Below are positions 23,595-34,734 of a stretch of DNA of 64,000 nt, one piece after another. The first letter of the stretch is position 1; every line of letters begins with the position of its first letter. The notes under the pieces are model-generated. The model was not told the DNA's origin, ran no database searches, and saw only the letters and a program-made list of their open reading frames with translations. Position numbers and translations under genes: made by a program. Origin of the DNA: Siphonodentalium dalli (Eukaryota > Mollusca > Scaphopoda > Gadilida > Siphonodentaliidae); NCBI GenBank assembly GCA_032622095.1, contig CP136061.1:93307345-93371344 (forward strand). Direction: 5' to 3'.

Positions 23595-23665
23595 TCAGTT
23601 AGTTGAACTGGTTATCTGAACATTTCCTAAGGGATAACTACTGGTCAATGAGTATTTAGCATAGA
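23595..23665. repeat. Orphan unit of the 68-bp satellite
   Basis: GTTGAACTGGTTATCTGAAC, then ATTTCCTAAGGGATAACTAC, then a diverged TATTTAGCATAGAAATG. It matches one unit of the array at 1645-2165, 21 kb away. Confidence 0.8.
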
Positions 23666-24093
23666 AATGTGCATGTAACGAGCCATATGGGAGAGGGGTC
23701 GAGTTATAAACACACAGAACGACACGTGGTAATGGATTTGCTGATGCGGCATGAGTACTAGTGCGGAGGAATAGAACGAGAGGCGCAGTCTATATATCCG
23801 CGATGGTACAAGTGCCGTATCAACAAACACATTAACACACGTGTCGTTGTGTTGATTAACGTCAACCGTCCTAGAATTCGTGCATTTAAAATACAGACTT
23901 GAACGGTTTATATTTAGGCACATACAGGGCGTGTTTTGTCATGTATGGCGATGCTTTTATTTTATAGTGCGGTTTCGTGGTTGAGGCGAACATCATGTAC
24001 GTTACATACGGATTTGTAAATATGGAACAGCAATAACAACGTACTTCTAGGAACAAGCGTGTAATAATATCAAGTATAACACAGCGTTATATA
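23666..24093. other. No feature recognised
   Basis: A 92-codon minus frame at 23,645-23,923 begins inside the orphan satellite unit region and has no motif. Nothing supported. Confidence 0.4.
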
Positions 24094-24555
24094 TGTGACC
24101 CGCCATATCAAATCCAGTAGTAAGTCGGGATTTTTTTTCCTGTGCCAATCCATTCTCTTATATATGCGAGTCGACCATATATGTCGCCTCGCATATATAA
24201 GAGAATGCATTGGCCTAACAATTTTTTATCATTTTTTTTAAATAAATGTTTCTTACAATTTTTAGGACATAAAATAGAAAACATCCATTACCCTGCAGGG
24301 AGCCCCACACATATATAGAAGCATATAGAAGAGTGTCGTATGCTCATGTTTGTCTGGGGCTCTGTATGGGTGAAATTATAAAATTGTTAAAGAATACAAG
24401 AAAAAATTATTAAAATTCTAAAAAATTGTTAGGCCAATGCATTCTCTTATATATGCGAGGCGACCTATGGTCGACTCGCATATATATAAGAGAATGCATT
24501 GGCACAGGGTAAAAAAAATCCCGACTTACGACTGGATTTGATATGGCGGGTCACA
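24094..24555 (+). mobile_element. Family B hairpin MITE, copy B3
   Basis: TA on both sides, ends TGTGACCCGCCATATC and complement, complete core. The first hairpin tip has an inserted ATAT (GACCATATATGTCGCC) and the second hairpin an extra TA, small length changes at the stem ends. Confidence 0.9.
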
Positions 24556-25250
24556 TATGTTGTTTTGTGATCCAGATGGGAATCGATCTTTTGATCATTG
24601 AAACTTATTATGTGCGTGCGAATTGTGGTTTTAATCACGAGGATTTTGGCGAGTGGTTAAAACCACAATACCACGAGCGGTGAAAATTGTGTACTCTCGG
24701 CTACTATGCGTGTATGTTATTTATGCCATAATTTTATTATTTTTTTGTTCCGCGAATTCAACTACTCCGCTGTTTACTTTGAATGTGCATCAATACCGAG
24801 AGACAGAACAGGACTCTAACACACGAAATTACGTTTGAACATTTTCACCGACAGTAGAAATTTATACACACAGTAGGAAGCTGTATACCCACAGTAGGGT
24901 GTAAAGTTGAAATTTACAAAATAAGTGTTATGCACACAATGCAATAGCGTAGGCTATTATGGTATAAATTTATTTATTCCCACTTTAGCCTGACATTTAA
25001 ACATGCAACACTTTCTGGTAGATACAAAGAAAAAAAATGCATGTCATATTAGCTCGAAAATCATACATGTATCATTTGTCAGAACGAAATTATTGTTGAA
25101 CTGTTAATTAAATGTATATATATACCAACAGATGGAGTATATTAGTATTGAAATTAAAAATACCGTTCACTATATACATATACATATACATTTTATTTTA
25201 ACCAACTTCTTGCTTGTCCCAATCCTAGATAATTTCTATTATTAAGTTAA
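24556..25250. other. No gene; one small hairpin at 24,618-24,667
   Basis: ATTGTGGTTTTAATCAC pairs with GTGGTTAAAACCACAAT around GAGGATTTTGGCGA, a roughly 50-bp hairpin. The 61-codon frame that begins inside it is not supported. The rest is AT-rich without features. Confidence 0.5.
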
Positions 25251-25492
25251 AGGTACTCAATCCGATCAGACGCTCCTAAATTAATATTTCTTTGGCTTCG
25301 GGGGTAAAAAATATTTTATTCGAGTCGAGGAACCTACCCATCAAAGCTCAGAGTGATCAGATATCGATTTTTGAGTTTATTATTTCTATTGTTTTTGGGC
25401 CACAAGCACGAGGAAGATTGAGGTCAAACGGATGGTCTTGCAGATAAAGATGGATAACTCTAAAATCAAGTGGTTATTATTAGAGTTTAGAC
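25251..25492. mobile_element. Half copy of the TTAA foldback (left arm)
   Basis: TTAA at 25,247-25,250 then AGGTACTCAATCCGATCAGA, running along the same arm as at 17,433 to its centre (AAGTGGTTATTATTAGAG), where the second arm is missing. It carries AGCACGAGGAAGATTGAGGT, which the complete copy lacks. Confidence 0.82.
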
Positions 25493-25674
25493 TCTGATTA
25501 TTTTATTACTGGCGGGGTAACTCTATTGCTGATATCACAAATAATGGGGAAAAGTATGGAACAATAAATTTAATATGATCATGTACGTAAACGTAATTTG
25601 CGCCCGCTTGTTACTGTTCATGGGATTATCGGCTGAATTGTTATCTTTATAGAAGGATTTGATGATAAACCCTA

Positions 25675-26451
25675 AGGGTGGATACACACATGCATGTAAT
25701 CTATGTAATTATCGTGTATTTGGCGTTTTACATGGATCATACAGACGATGTAATATGTGTCCACTGACAACCCAATCATTGCATACGTGTTGAACGCACT
25801 GAGTTCTAGTTCCAATTAAGTCGGAATGTAGATAAGCCGTTATCTTGGACCGAGTCGCCAGGCCACTTAAAATAATTGTTCGTGTGATAACCCATATGGT
25901 AGACTTTCTATTTAAATAATTACCAGTCCTCTCTTATTTATAGCAGTGGCGGATCAGGATTTTCCCGATGCATGCATGGGCTATATATGACCCGAAAGCT
26001 ACCAGGCGGGGTGGCAAACTCTCAGATAATTAAGTAAAACATATCATATTGTACCTTCTTGCCCAGATTATTCCGACCGATACATTCAACTAAGTCCCTT
26101 AGCGATTTGAAGCTTTCGAGACCCCACCCAAACAAGCATCATGGTTGAAAATGTTCTACATCAAGCCTGTATATGCCAGACGTATGGCTGCTGGTGTTCG
26201 TGCATTACTAAAATGCCAGATATCACACAGACTTGACTAATGTCCGCATCCGTAAGAGAAGACATGTTTTGGACTGGCCTTAAATGTACTGATAGAAGAC
26301 AATTTGACTTCGCTTAGCACTACTCACTTGTCTGGCCTGTTAACAATGAACCGCTCGCGCGCATGTGATTAATGTTGTCAATTATTGGTGTGGCCATGTA
26401 AAATACATGTATATAACAGACAGAAATTACATGCATGCGTGTATCCACCCT
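25675..26451. mobile_element. TIR element, 777 bp, TA-flanked
   Basis: Left end AGGGTGGATACACACATGCA, continuing TGTAATCTATGTAATTA; right end is the reverse complement with a few differences (ATTACATGCATGCGTGTATC, CACCCT). TA lies on both sides. The interior has no transposase frame. Possibly Tc1/mariner-mobilised. Only one copy in this window. Confidence 0.65.
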
Positions 26452-27186
26452 TATAATGGGACACAAGAAAATGATATATACAATGTATGTAAATAATCAC
26501 ATATAACGTAAATGTGGATATTTAGCCTGTCATGTAATACGAGTCTCAGCTGCCTGGCCATCGACGCAGTCCTGTCTGGAATTTTGCGCGCCGGTGTAGG
26601 TAGTGACGTCATGGTGTATGTCTTGATGTCATGACGCCTTTACTGGTTTTCCAAGAAGCAATCTTAAAATGAATCTGCGATCTTTCAATCTGAACTTAAA
26701 GTTTCCGTTTGTCGGCCTTGAACTTAGATAATATTTCATCAATCTATTAGGCGGAAATACCGTTAGAAAATAGAAGATAATATGTAAACGGCCAGCAAGG
26801 TCGCTAGATTCCTCTTTCGGGGTAAATATTTTTAATAATTTTATGAAATATGTAAACAAAACTTTTTTATGCAATTTAACTTTTTTGTTAACCAGAGCTT
26901 TTGTTCAATTTACATTAACTTTTTGAAAATATATTTGGCTTTAGAAGCATGATGTTCCTACATATGATGAAGTATAGCTAACAGTTGCTAGATCAAAGTT
27001 TTTTATTTTTGCCCAATTACACATTTCGAGGTGGCATTAATCAATACAAAATGGCGGCCGTCATGTTTGAACTCCGCTGACCTTTGAATTATGAATAAAT
27101 TATTCTACTTTAGGTAATTTAATCTATTTTTAGAGTGGGCTGAAAAAGTCGATTAGTATATCTCATATTCGCATACGTATACCCTA
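26452..27186. other. No feature recognised
   Basis: An 81-codon minus frame at 26,629-26,874 has no recognisable motif. Otherwise AT-rich and featureless. Confidence 0.4.
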
Positions 27187-27189
27187 GGT

Positions 27190-27400
27190 CGCTCCGCTTC
27201 CGCGGCTTTGCCGCGGGAGAGCGGGCGCTATTAATATATAGAGAGTAATTAATTTGTTCCGAGAATTACGTTAAATACTTCACGAGAGGCGAGAGACGTT
27301 GGTATGAAACGAGTGCGCGTTAACGCACGAGTTTCATACCTAAACGTCCCTCACCTCGAGTTAATTATTTAACGTAATTCTCGGAACAAATTGATTACTC
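27190..27400. repeat. GC-rich hairpin followed by a long palindrome
   Basis: At 27,190-27,225 CTCCGCTTCCGCGGC pairs with GCCGCGGGAGAGCG. At 27,243-27,400 a 158-bp palindrome has arms GAGTAATTAATTTGTTCCGA and TCGGAACAAATTGATTACTC, then AGAATTACGTTAAATA and TATTTAACGTAATTCT, centred on GTGCGCGTTAACGCAC. No hairpin module of the A/B/C type. Possibly a foldback element or its remnant. Confidence 0.82.
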
Positions 27401-27676
27401 TATTTATTACACTTCTGCATCAATTTGGTTCGCCAAATATGATTAAAACACACAGAATTAATGCATGAAAGTCGCGATGTGGAGAAAGATTAACCACCGC
27501 AATTCCAGTCAATATCAGTAAGCGACGTAACGTCAATGACGTAACGAGAAATGACATAATTCACTAGTGACATTACCATTTTTAATTAACGGCATTTTCG
27601 ATGGAAATCGCGCTTAGGAATGTAATAAAATTCCATATTTCCTTCAGACATCAGAACATCTTCCGATCTTCGGGGT

Positions 27677-27925
27677 CTATTCGGTGAACCAACATAGATA
27701 TTCATCACCCTCGATGATAGTAATCTCGAAGTTGTCGTCACCTTCGTCCAGGAGATCTACTATTCCAGCTTCTATTTCCTGAAGGGCTGCCATTTTCTTC
27801 TTCAAATTGGTCAATACCAACGTCGTTTCGACTTAATTGGCCTGCGATAAGGCTTCGTCGATCTGTTTTAGCATGTTCGAAGTTTGCCCACGATGTGCTC
27901 GCCGTATACGTAGCTGCCTGTCCAT
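27677..27925 (-). pseudogene. Gag-like N-terminal fragment (BEL/Pao style) with one stop
   Basis: A continuous 83-codon frame on the minus strand starts at ATG (27,925) and ends at TAG (27,677). It begins MDRQLRIRRAHRGQTSNMLK and after one TAA continues with TNLKKKMAALQEIEAGIVDL and an acidic stretch (DEGDDNFEI). An R-RAHRG--TK-type start followed by a coiled-coil 'L..L..K...L..ie..I.dl.' helix and acidic residues is characteristic of the N-terminus of BEL/Pao Gag polyproteins. Nothing of protease or polymerase follows. It may alternatively be a domesticated or unrelated coiled-coil fragment; the stop argues for a pseudogene. Confidence 0.5.
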
Positions 27926-28138
27926 CTCTAAACGATTCTAGGGACCAAATATTGGGAATAGAATGTGCAATTGAACAGAACACGAGGTTTCTTGTAACGA
28001 GAGAGAGCGAAAAGTGGTCTTACATAGTGGTGACCTTATAAGAACGTATAAGAAATGAGATTATAGCGTGAATAGGCACATCACACATAGTGTCACTTGG
28101 ACCTTGTTTCTCATCGTTGTTTCCTGGTGAGCATTTAA

Positions 28139-28619
28139 AGGCACGGGCGGCGTTGCAGAAATATTCTTATTTGTTCAAATCGCCATCAACAGAAGGAATA
28201 TTAAAATATATATAGTTTTGTTCAATATGCCAAACATAATCAGAGCGTAAATAGTATATTTTCGTCAAGACGTACGATGGTGTACGTAAACAAGAGCCTG
28301 CTCGTGTTACAGCAGTTTTGCTTCTGTTTACATAACACATCGCAATTATATTGGTTAATCACACACAAATGATATAGTAACAAAGAACGCTCTTTACGTT
28401 TACCATATCCGGATCTAAACAAAAGTCAGGTTATGTAACGTTTTTTGCCTTTGTTTACATAACAAAGGAAAAACAATTGACAATAACATACTTTTTATGC
28501 CATATTTCTGATTGGTATAAGAACACTGTCTATATTTTACTATTATTTCTGTTTATGGCTGTTTTTGATGGAGGTTAATATTTTACCAGCAATACCCACC
28601 GCCAACGCCGCCCGTATCT
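28139..28619. mobile_element. Family F MITE, copy F1 (TTAA-flanked)
   Basis: TTAA at 28,135-28,138 and 28,620-28,623. Ends AGGCACGGGCGGCGTTG and its counterpart CAACGCCGCCCGTATCT. Internal blocks (GTAAACAAGAGCCTGCTCGT; TCCGGATCTAAACAAAAG; TTTGTTTACATAACAAAGG) recur in inverted orientation at 63,207-63,724. No transposase. No hairpin module. Confidence 0.87.
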
Positions 28620-28757
28620 TTAATTAACCAAATGTGGAACCCAAAGGAAATATTAGGTTCAGGCTCTGGTCCTATCCGTGGAACCAGATAGAGAACCAAT
28701 GCAGGTCACCTTCTCCCCTCAGGACAAAAATTAGAAACAAGTTTGGCCTGTATGTTG

Positions 28758-29286
28758 CAGGGTTCGCGCTGCCACTTACTAAATTTGTCAATGGCAAAAA
28801 TAATTCACATTGGCAAAAAATATTCTCATTTTGGCAAAAATTTTGGCAGGTCACTTTTTAATTCCTCTATAAAGTTGAAAAATATTGGCCAACCAATACC
28901 ATTCATTTTAGGAAACTATCACAATATAATTATATTAGTGGTGTTTTATAAGGTCTTGGAAAAGTTAACACCTTTCTTAAGATGCATTAACCTGGTAGCA
29001 TTAGTATTGGTGGGTGAGGAGTTAACAGTATTTAGTGTGGTGGTGGAGTTTACATAGCTAATCTTCTTGTAATGCATGTGCCCTTATGGTGAAGCAACCC
29101 TTCTACAATTGTATTGTTCGGTGATTGGTTTATTGTTGCATGATAAACCAAAAAATAAGACTCAATGTTGCAGAAAATGATACAATCAGGGATAGCATTT
29201 GGCAAATTCTAAAAGAATTTAACAAAATATATTTTCATTTGGCAAATTATTTGGCAAAAGGAAATTCTGGTCCAGCGCGGACCCTG
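28758..29286 (+). mobile_element. hAT-like MITE, copy 1 (529 bp)
   Basis: Ends CAGGGTTCGCGCTGCCACTT and GGTCCAGCGCGGACCCTG. The flanking 8-mers are GTATGTTG and GTCTGTTG, a target duplication with one difference, as expected for hAT. The interior is rich in TTTGGCAAAA/TTGCC repeats. A second copy in the opposite orientation lies at 55,622-56,130. Confidence 0.87.
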
Positions 29287-29416
29287 GTCTGTTGTTTACT
29301 TGATTTGGTTCTTCGAGGAACCAAAACATGTTTGGTTCTTCATTTATTTCTTTAATTTGGTTCTTCGCGAACCAGCCCCCCCCCCCCCCCCAAATAAACA
29401 AAACACTCTATATATA

Positions 29417-29558
29417 AAGACAAGGTAAATATTGTTAGGCCAATGCATTCCCTTATAAACGCGAGGCCCCCAGTGTGAGACTGGCATATATAAGTGAATG
29501 CATTGGTACATGTCAGGTTTTCGCCAAATATCAGGAAGCTCCAGCTGTCATGGATGGG
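29417..29558. mobile_element. Family C MITE fragment, copy C5 (right half)
   Basis: Starts in the linker (ACAAGGTAAATATTGTTAGG), includes one hairpin (tip GGCCCCCAGTGTGAGAC) and the right end CTGTCATGGATGGG before TTAA at 29,559-29,562. The left half is missing; a C run lies just upstream. Confidence 0.8.
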
Positions 29559-29649
29559 TTAAACCTGTCTGATTTGCGTTTGGTATGTTGCGACTGGATA
29601 GTGTGGTTAATATGGGGTTTGTCGTCGTCCAGACGCTGAACTTTTTCTC

Positions 29650-29880
29650 ATCTAGATAAGCTCATATTGAACATATTTCAAAACACAAATAAGCCCATAT
29701 CGGCATTATATTTGTTACGCTCTATATGAACATATATCGACTGACAAGATGTACGTTTTTTGTAATGTGTTTTCATTGTGGCCCGCGCCATAAACGGAAT
29801 AACGGTAAAAATCCAATATGAGCTTATTGCAACAATCAAATAAGTCCAATGTGAACCTGTGTGAATATTTAGATCCAATA
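29650..29880. repeat. Dispersed repeat related to the start of the window
   Basis: TAATGTGTTTTCATTGTGGC, then CCGCGCCATAAACGGAATAA and CGG, corresponds to 258-305. TAAGCTCATATTGAACATAT at the left and ATCCAATATGAGCTTATTG at about 29,812 form an inverted pair, so it may be a small TIR element. Confidence 0.5.
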
Positions 29881-30080
29881 TGAACCTTGAGAGGCCATAT
29901 AACGAAGTTGTCGGTTTTACATGCAGAGTCTTAAAATCAGCTGGCAATTACTTCAATGCGCCTATACTGGTTGGAACTATAACTTCGCCATTGGTGTGTG
30001 GATTATATTGGCCTAACACACCATGCACCTTACGATTTGAGCCACCACGCATTGCCATTGGGCGATTGATGATTGAAATA

Positions 30081-30482
30081 TGTGACCCGCCATATCAAAT
30101 CCAGTCGTAGGTCGCCTCGCATATATAAGAGAATGCATTGGCCTAACAATCTTTTATCATTTTTTTTAAATAAATGTTTCTTACAATTTTTAGGACATAA
30201 AATAAAAAAACATCCATTACCCTGCAGGGAGCCCCACACATATATAGAAGCATATAGAAGAGTGTCGTCTGTTCATGTTTGTCTGGGGCTCTGTATGGGT
30301 GAAATTATAAAATTGTTAAAGAATACAAGGAAAAATTATTAAAATTGTAAAAAATTGTTAGGCCAATGCATTCTCTTATATATGCGAGGCGACCTATGGT
30401 CGACTCGCATATATAAGATAATGCATTGGCACAGGGTAAAAAAAATCCCGACTTACGACTGGATTCGATATGGCGGGTCACA
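30081..30482 (+). mobile_element. Family B hairpin MITE, copy B4, left hairpin arm deleted
   Basis: TA on both sides and standard ends. After AATCCAGTCGTA the sequence jumps directly to GGTCGCCTCGCATATATAAG, so the outer block and the entire left arm of the first hairpin are lost. The core and second hairpin are complete. Confidence 0.9.
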
Positions 30483-30579
30483 TATGATGAGACAGCAAGC
30501 ATGCGCTGATTCTTGTGGGTGTGTGGTGTGTGGTGTGTGTGGGGTGGGGTGCTCTGATAATCTATCTCATAATCTAATT

Positions 30580-30667
30580 CAGGCTAAACAAATCCCTCAA
30601 AATACGGAAAACATTCAGCAGAGCCCGTACTCAAAGTTTCCGTATTTTGAGAAATATGATTAGCCTG
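30580..30667. repeat. Small inverted repeat, about 88 bp
   Basis: CAGGCTAA...CCCTCAAAATACGGAAA pairs with TTTCCGTATTTTGAG...TTAGCCTG. Symmetric ends suggest a mini foldback. Confidence 0.7.
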
Positions 30668-31846
30668 AAATAACAAACAAGAATTTGACCAATATGCCAA
30701 GTGTGAGCACCAATGTACATGGACATCGCTCTGGAATAAAACATGTCAGTCGACCAAAATCTTACAACATTCACTATACAGAGCACGACGGGATTGAGTA
30801 TCACTGTTATAAATTACTGTCGGTTCGACGGTTTCGGGCCGTCATAATCGACGGTCCCATACCGTTTCATCAGTTTGACGGTCCCATACCGTTAATTTAT
30901 GTGCCCATGAAAATTGTCAAAATTCAATAGTATATTCATCGGCGACCATATTTTTGGGAAACTGTTACCTTTTCGATTGTGGACAGTTGTTAAGACGGTC
31001 TGATTTCTGTTCCTTTGATAACCGGACAAGTTTCAATTCTGCGAATACCGGCTTAATCATTGACAATTTCCACTAAATTCGAGAGTAGATATTCATGTCA
31101 ATCATGTCATGATCCGCCGCCCGGGGTCTGACTTCATTCGACACAGTGCTGATGTTGAAATTACAGTGTTGTGACTTAGTATCAAAACACTGGCACATTT
31201 ACTGACACAAGAGGATACAGGTGTAATTAACACAAGCTTCGATGTCAACCAATTGTGACAACAATAACAACAACGACTCGACGAGCAGCTATTACTATTA
31301 GAATGTTGACAATCCAGTTGACAGTGTTCTGAATCTGATTGTTTCAAAGCACATGCATGTACATTTACAAGAGTGGATATACATGTACATGTACTGTACG
31401 CACCAGTGTAATTCACAAGAGCTTCAATGTCAACAACAACACCGTAAACAATGAACTGACGCCGCGCAGTGACGGATGATCACATATCTACAATTCCAAC
31501 TTTACAATTACACGGACAAATTCATCTCGTGTCCATCAATTTTCATTTAAACGTGTGAATATGAGACATTGTCATCATTCGCCATGTTATCGTCAAGTTA
31601 TTACGACAATTTACCGGGAGTACACTATTGGTTGGATGTTCTTATCAAACTATCTTTGGCTGACTCACTGATATTGATACTAAATCAGTGTCGTGATACC
31701 AGTATACAGTTGATGCATCATGCTTTAAAATTTCATGGAAAATGTGCGACTACAGGAGAACATTGTCGCCAAGTCATCGAGCACAGTTATTATGGGATCT
31801 GCTGTTGTCTTGAAGGTTCCAATCCCAACTAGTTGTTATTGATATA
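30668..31846. other. No gene recognised
   Basis: A local repeat near 30,820-30,900 (GACGGTCCCATACCGTT, twice) resembles the ends of the TIR element at 32,967-34,480. Frames at 30,685-30,930, 31,102-31,416 (-) and 31,569-31,832 lack motifs. Confidence 0.4.
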
Positions 31847-32351
31847 CAGTACCAGTCAAAAGAAGTGGTATATTAAGTGCGCTATTTTCGCGCCCAATAT
31901 CGCAATAATATTGCAAGTGGAAACGCTTATAAGCATGTCGCTTGTGATATTATTGCAATATTTTGCGCTTAATATACCAATATTTTGCGCTTAATATTGC
32001 GACATCTTGCGCTCAAAATTGTGACATTTAAATCAAATTATTGCTCTTCTATATTGTTTATTGTATAAATAGAGACAATGTTTTAGATATGTATATAATT
32101 ATAGTTGTAAATGCTATATGTAAACTATATGTACACTTTATGCACAGTATTTATCTAATATAAATATAACACTATCGGGTCTGTATGAAATTTAGTGTGC
32201 TTAGTATCGCAATATTTTGCGTTCAATATTGCAATAATAAGCGCGACAGATTTTTGGTATTGTGCTATAATCACGCCTTTTTCTAAATTAAGCATGCTCA
32301 ATATCGCAATAAAGGTGCGCCTAAAAATACCACTTCCTCTGACTGGTACTG
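31847..32351. mobile_element. Tc1-like MITE, copy 1 (TA target)
   Basis: TA, then CAGTACCAGTCAAAAGAAGT and GGTA; the right end is TACCACTTCCTCTGACTGGT and ACTG, then TA. CAGTACCAGTCAAAAG is typical of Tc1/mariner ends. The interior repeats short motifs such as CGCAATAATATTGC and GCGCTTAATATTGCGACATC. A second copy lies at 56,288-56,743. Confidence 0.85.
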
Positions 32352-32966
32352 TATTGTCATGATGTACGGATTCACCTGTTAAAACAAAAACTGGACAATT
32401 TCACGGTTTACATGTTACCAAAAAGTATGCCATTAAGATATTTTACTTTTACATGTACATAAACTGGAGTTTTTACTGTGAAGCTTTGTTCTTTTTATGG
32501 CTTAAAGGGCATGCCGATTCATGTTTTAGAATGGTTGAAATTAGTACTACTCATAACTGAATAGTGATGGGTTTTATTGGGTTGGCTTATCAGCTAGTAC
32601 TAGTATCGTTTTTTATTTACATCCATATTTATACAGTAGCTAGTGAAAGGCAAACGCATTACGCGTGCGCAGCCTTTTTCCGGATTAAATTCTAGGAGGC
32701 AGATAACAAGCTTGATCCTTTGCAAACTGCAAAGTTTCATAAGTATTGTCTATCACTTTATGCATTGAGGATTTACATTTCATCAAACTATGATCGTAAC
32801 ATAAGAACTAAGATGTATTTTGCAGTTACGAATAATACTAGTTTCGACCATTCAAAAACATATGAATCGTAATGCCTACCGGGAAATCATATTGTCACCA
32901 TGGGAACCTGGCTAATTCTATGGTATATTAGCAAATTAAGAGCAAAAAATTGGTGTTGACCCATGA
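32352..32966. other. No feature recognised
   Basis: AT-rich spacer; nothing recognised. Confidence 0.5.
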
Positions 32967-34480
32967 AAAATACCGTAAAAAATACAACGGTCTGACAGTT
33001 ACTGGTTACGGTCTGCCAGTTACTTAAACGATTTTATACCGTAAGTAAGTAAGTAATGCTTTATTCCCAGCCAATTGGTAATTTGGTACATGAGAAAACA
33101 TATAATACACTATGTACAAATGAGAACACTCCGCGCCAAATATTTGAAAATACACATGCAAACAGTAAATACTGAAAAACAATCATCACACCAAATATAT
33201 AACAACAATTATGCATACATACACACATACAATTATATATATGCGTGAAACTATCTGTACTTCCTTAAATAATTACAACATAAAAAAGGACTGTTAAATG
33301 TATAGCAGAACTTTCGCTTATAAGAATATGAGACTATTAAACGCATTTTAATAGAAATTTGAAAGCAAATTATTCAACATTTATAAAAATGCAATTAGGT
33401 TTCGTTCTATTAAATTTTGTTGTATATATTAATATCTGCGTGAGTTATGTGGGAGAAAAAAGAAAAAAAAAGAAAAAAACAAACAAACAAACAAACAAAC
33501 AAACAGTTGGAACCGTTATCGAATTTTGTTCAATCCAATTTTGATGAAAGTCGACAGTTTGCGGAGCTTCATCGTGTCGTCAGAGTTCAATAAATTGTAG
33601 AAAGTGTCTCTCGATGGGCTAGTCAATTGCCATTTGTCGAAGTATTTAGCTCTAAGCTCATTTAATTCTGGACAGACCATTACAAAAAGAAATTCATCGC
33701 ACATGGTGGCACCGCATAGTTTACATGAGCTATCTGGTGACTTCCCTTTTGATTTGGTCTTAGATCTAGACCATTTCATAGTTTCCACACCCAACCTGTG
33801 ATTCGTTGTACGCATTCGCTGTATAGGAATAATAACATTGAAGGGAAGTTCAATATAATAACGATTAAGTGATGGGGATTCCTTCAACATACGATAGAAT
33901 TCTCCACGTGAGGATTTCGATATGTCATTATTCCATTGACATAAAAATTGGTTCAGTAGTTTACCATGTATAGCTTGAAGCATACCATTTGTAATTGGTG
34001 ACTGTGTTTTCCAACTAACCTGCGCGGACAAAAATATCATTCATGGTATTTATATATCGTATATCTTTGCCTCCATCTTTAATAGCTAATATTAGCTTGT
34101 AGAGAGTAAGTGGCAAGCATGTCTCTTTCTTCAGTAAACGACCCCAGTATGCGATCATTCTCTTTTCAATTTCGATACGCAAGGGCCATCTTCCCAGTTC
34201 ACCATATACGATATAATATGGTGTGCTCATCTTCATGTTTGTCAAAAGCTTGCAAAATTTTAGGTGAACGGCTTCAATGGCACGGGTATTTTCAAAGCCC
34301 CATATTTCGCACCCATACAATAAAATAGGTTGTATAAGGTAGTCAAATAGTTTTAGCGCCAAATCTACAGGAATTTGGAGATTCCCGTGGAACATGTTAC
34401 GGCCTGGCCGTATGTTTAACGGTCAAATGTTGGCAGCGATGTTGCGCGGTCTCAGACCGTTAAAGCGACGGTATTTTTTC
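32967..34480. mobile_element. TIR element interrupted by a LINE
   Basis: Left end GAAAAATACCGTAAAAAATA followed by CAACGGTCTGACAG; right end GTCTCAGACCGTTAAAGCG followed by ACGGTATTTTTTC. Repeated ACGGTCTG motifs occur inside both ends. The LINE fragment at 33,048-34,395 sits between them, so the intact element would have been short. Exact termini and target duplication are uncertain. Confidence 0.55.
33048..34395 (-). pseudogene. 5'-truncated LINE, C-terminal part of RT ORF
   Basis: Two adjoining minus frames. The first has VDLALKLFDYLIQPILLYGC, EIWGFENTRAIEAVHLKFCK and YGELGRWPLRIEIEKRMIAY; after a frameshift near 34,025 the second has ITNGMLQAIHGKLLNQFLCQ, RMRTTNHRLGVETMKW and the C-terminal zinc-finger-like CKLCGATMCDEFLFVMVCPE. 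These are the thumb and C-terminal regions of a non-LTR retrotransposon ORF of a kind common in molluscs. At 33,048-33,075 the minus strand shows GGGAATAAAGCATTACTTAC, that is an AATAAA signal followed by an (ACTT)n tail, marking the true 3' end. The 5' part is missing, as usual for LINE copies. Confidence 0.82.
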
Positions 34481-34734
34481 TAACAGTGTACGAATCGACG
34501 AATATTTTACGGACGGCAGCAAAACCGGAATGTAATGAATAGAACCCAGTCATCGAGATATTCTCGTACAATTTTCAGACAAATGAATCAAATAAAATGT
34601 TTCATAATATGCATACTTGTCCCATAAATGTATTAGTATTATCCTATACTCAGCGGTTGTCTTGCGCTGACGCCGGTCTCGACATATATTTTGCACGATG
34701 TGTGCTAACAGTTCAGGTCAATCCACACCGGACG

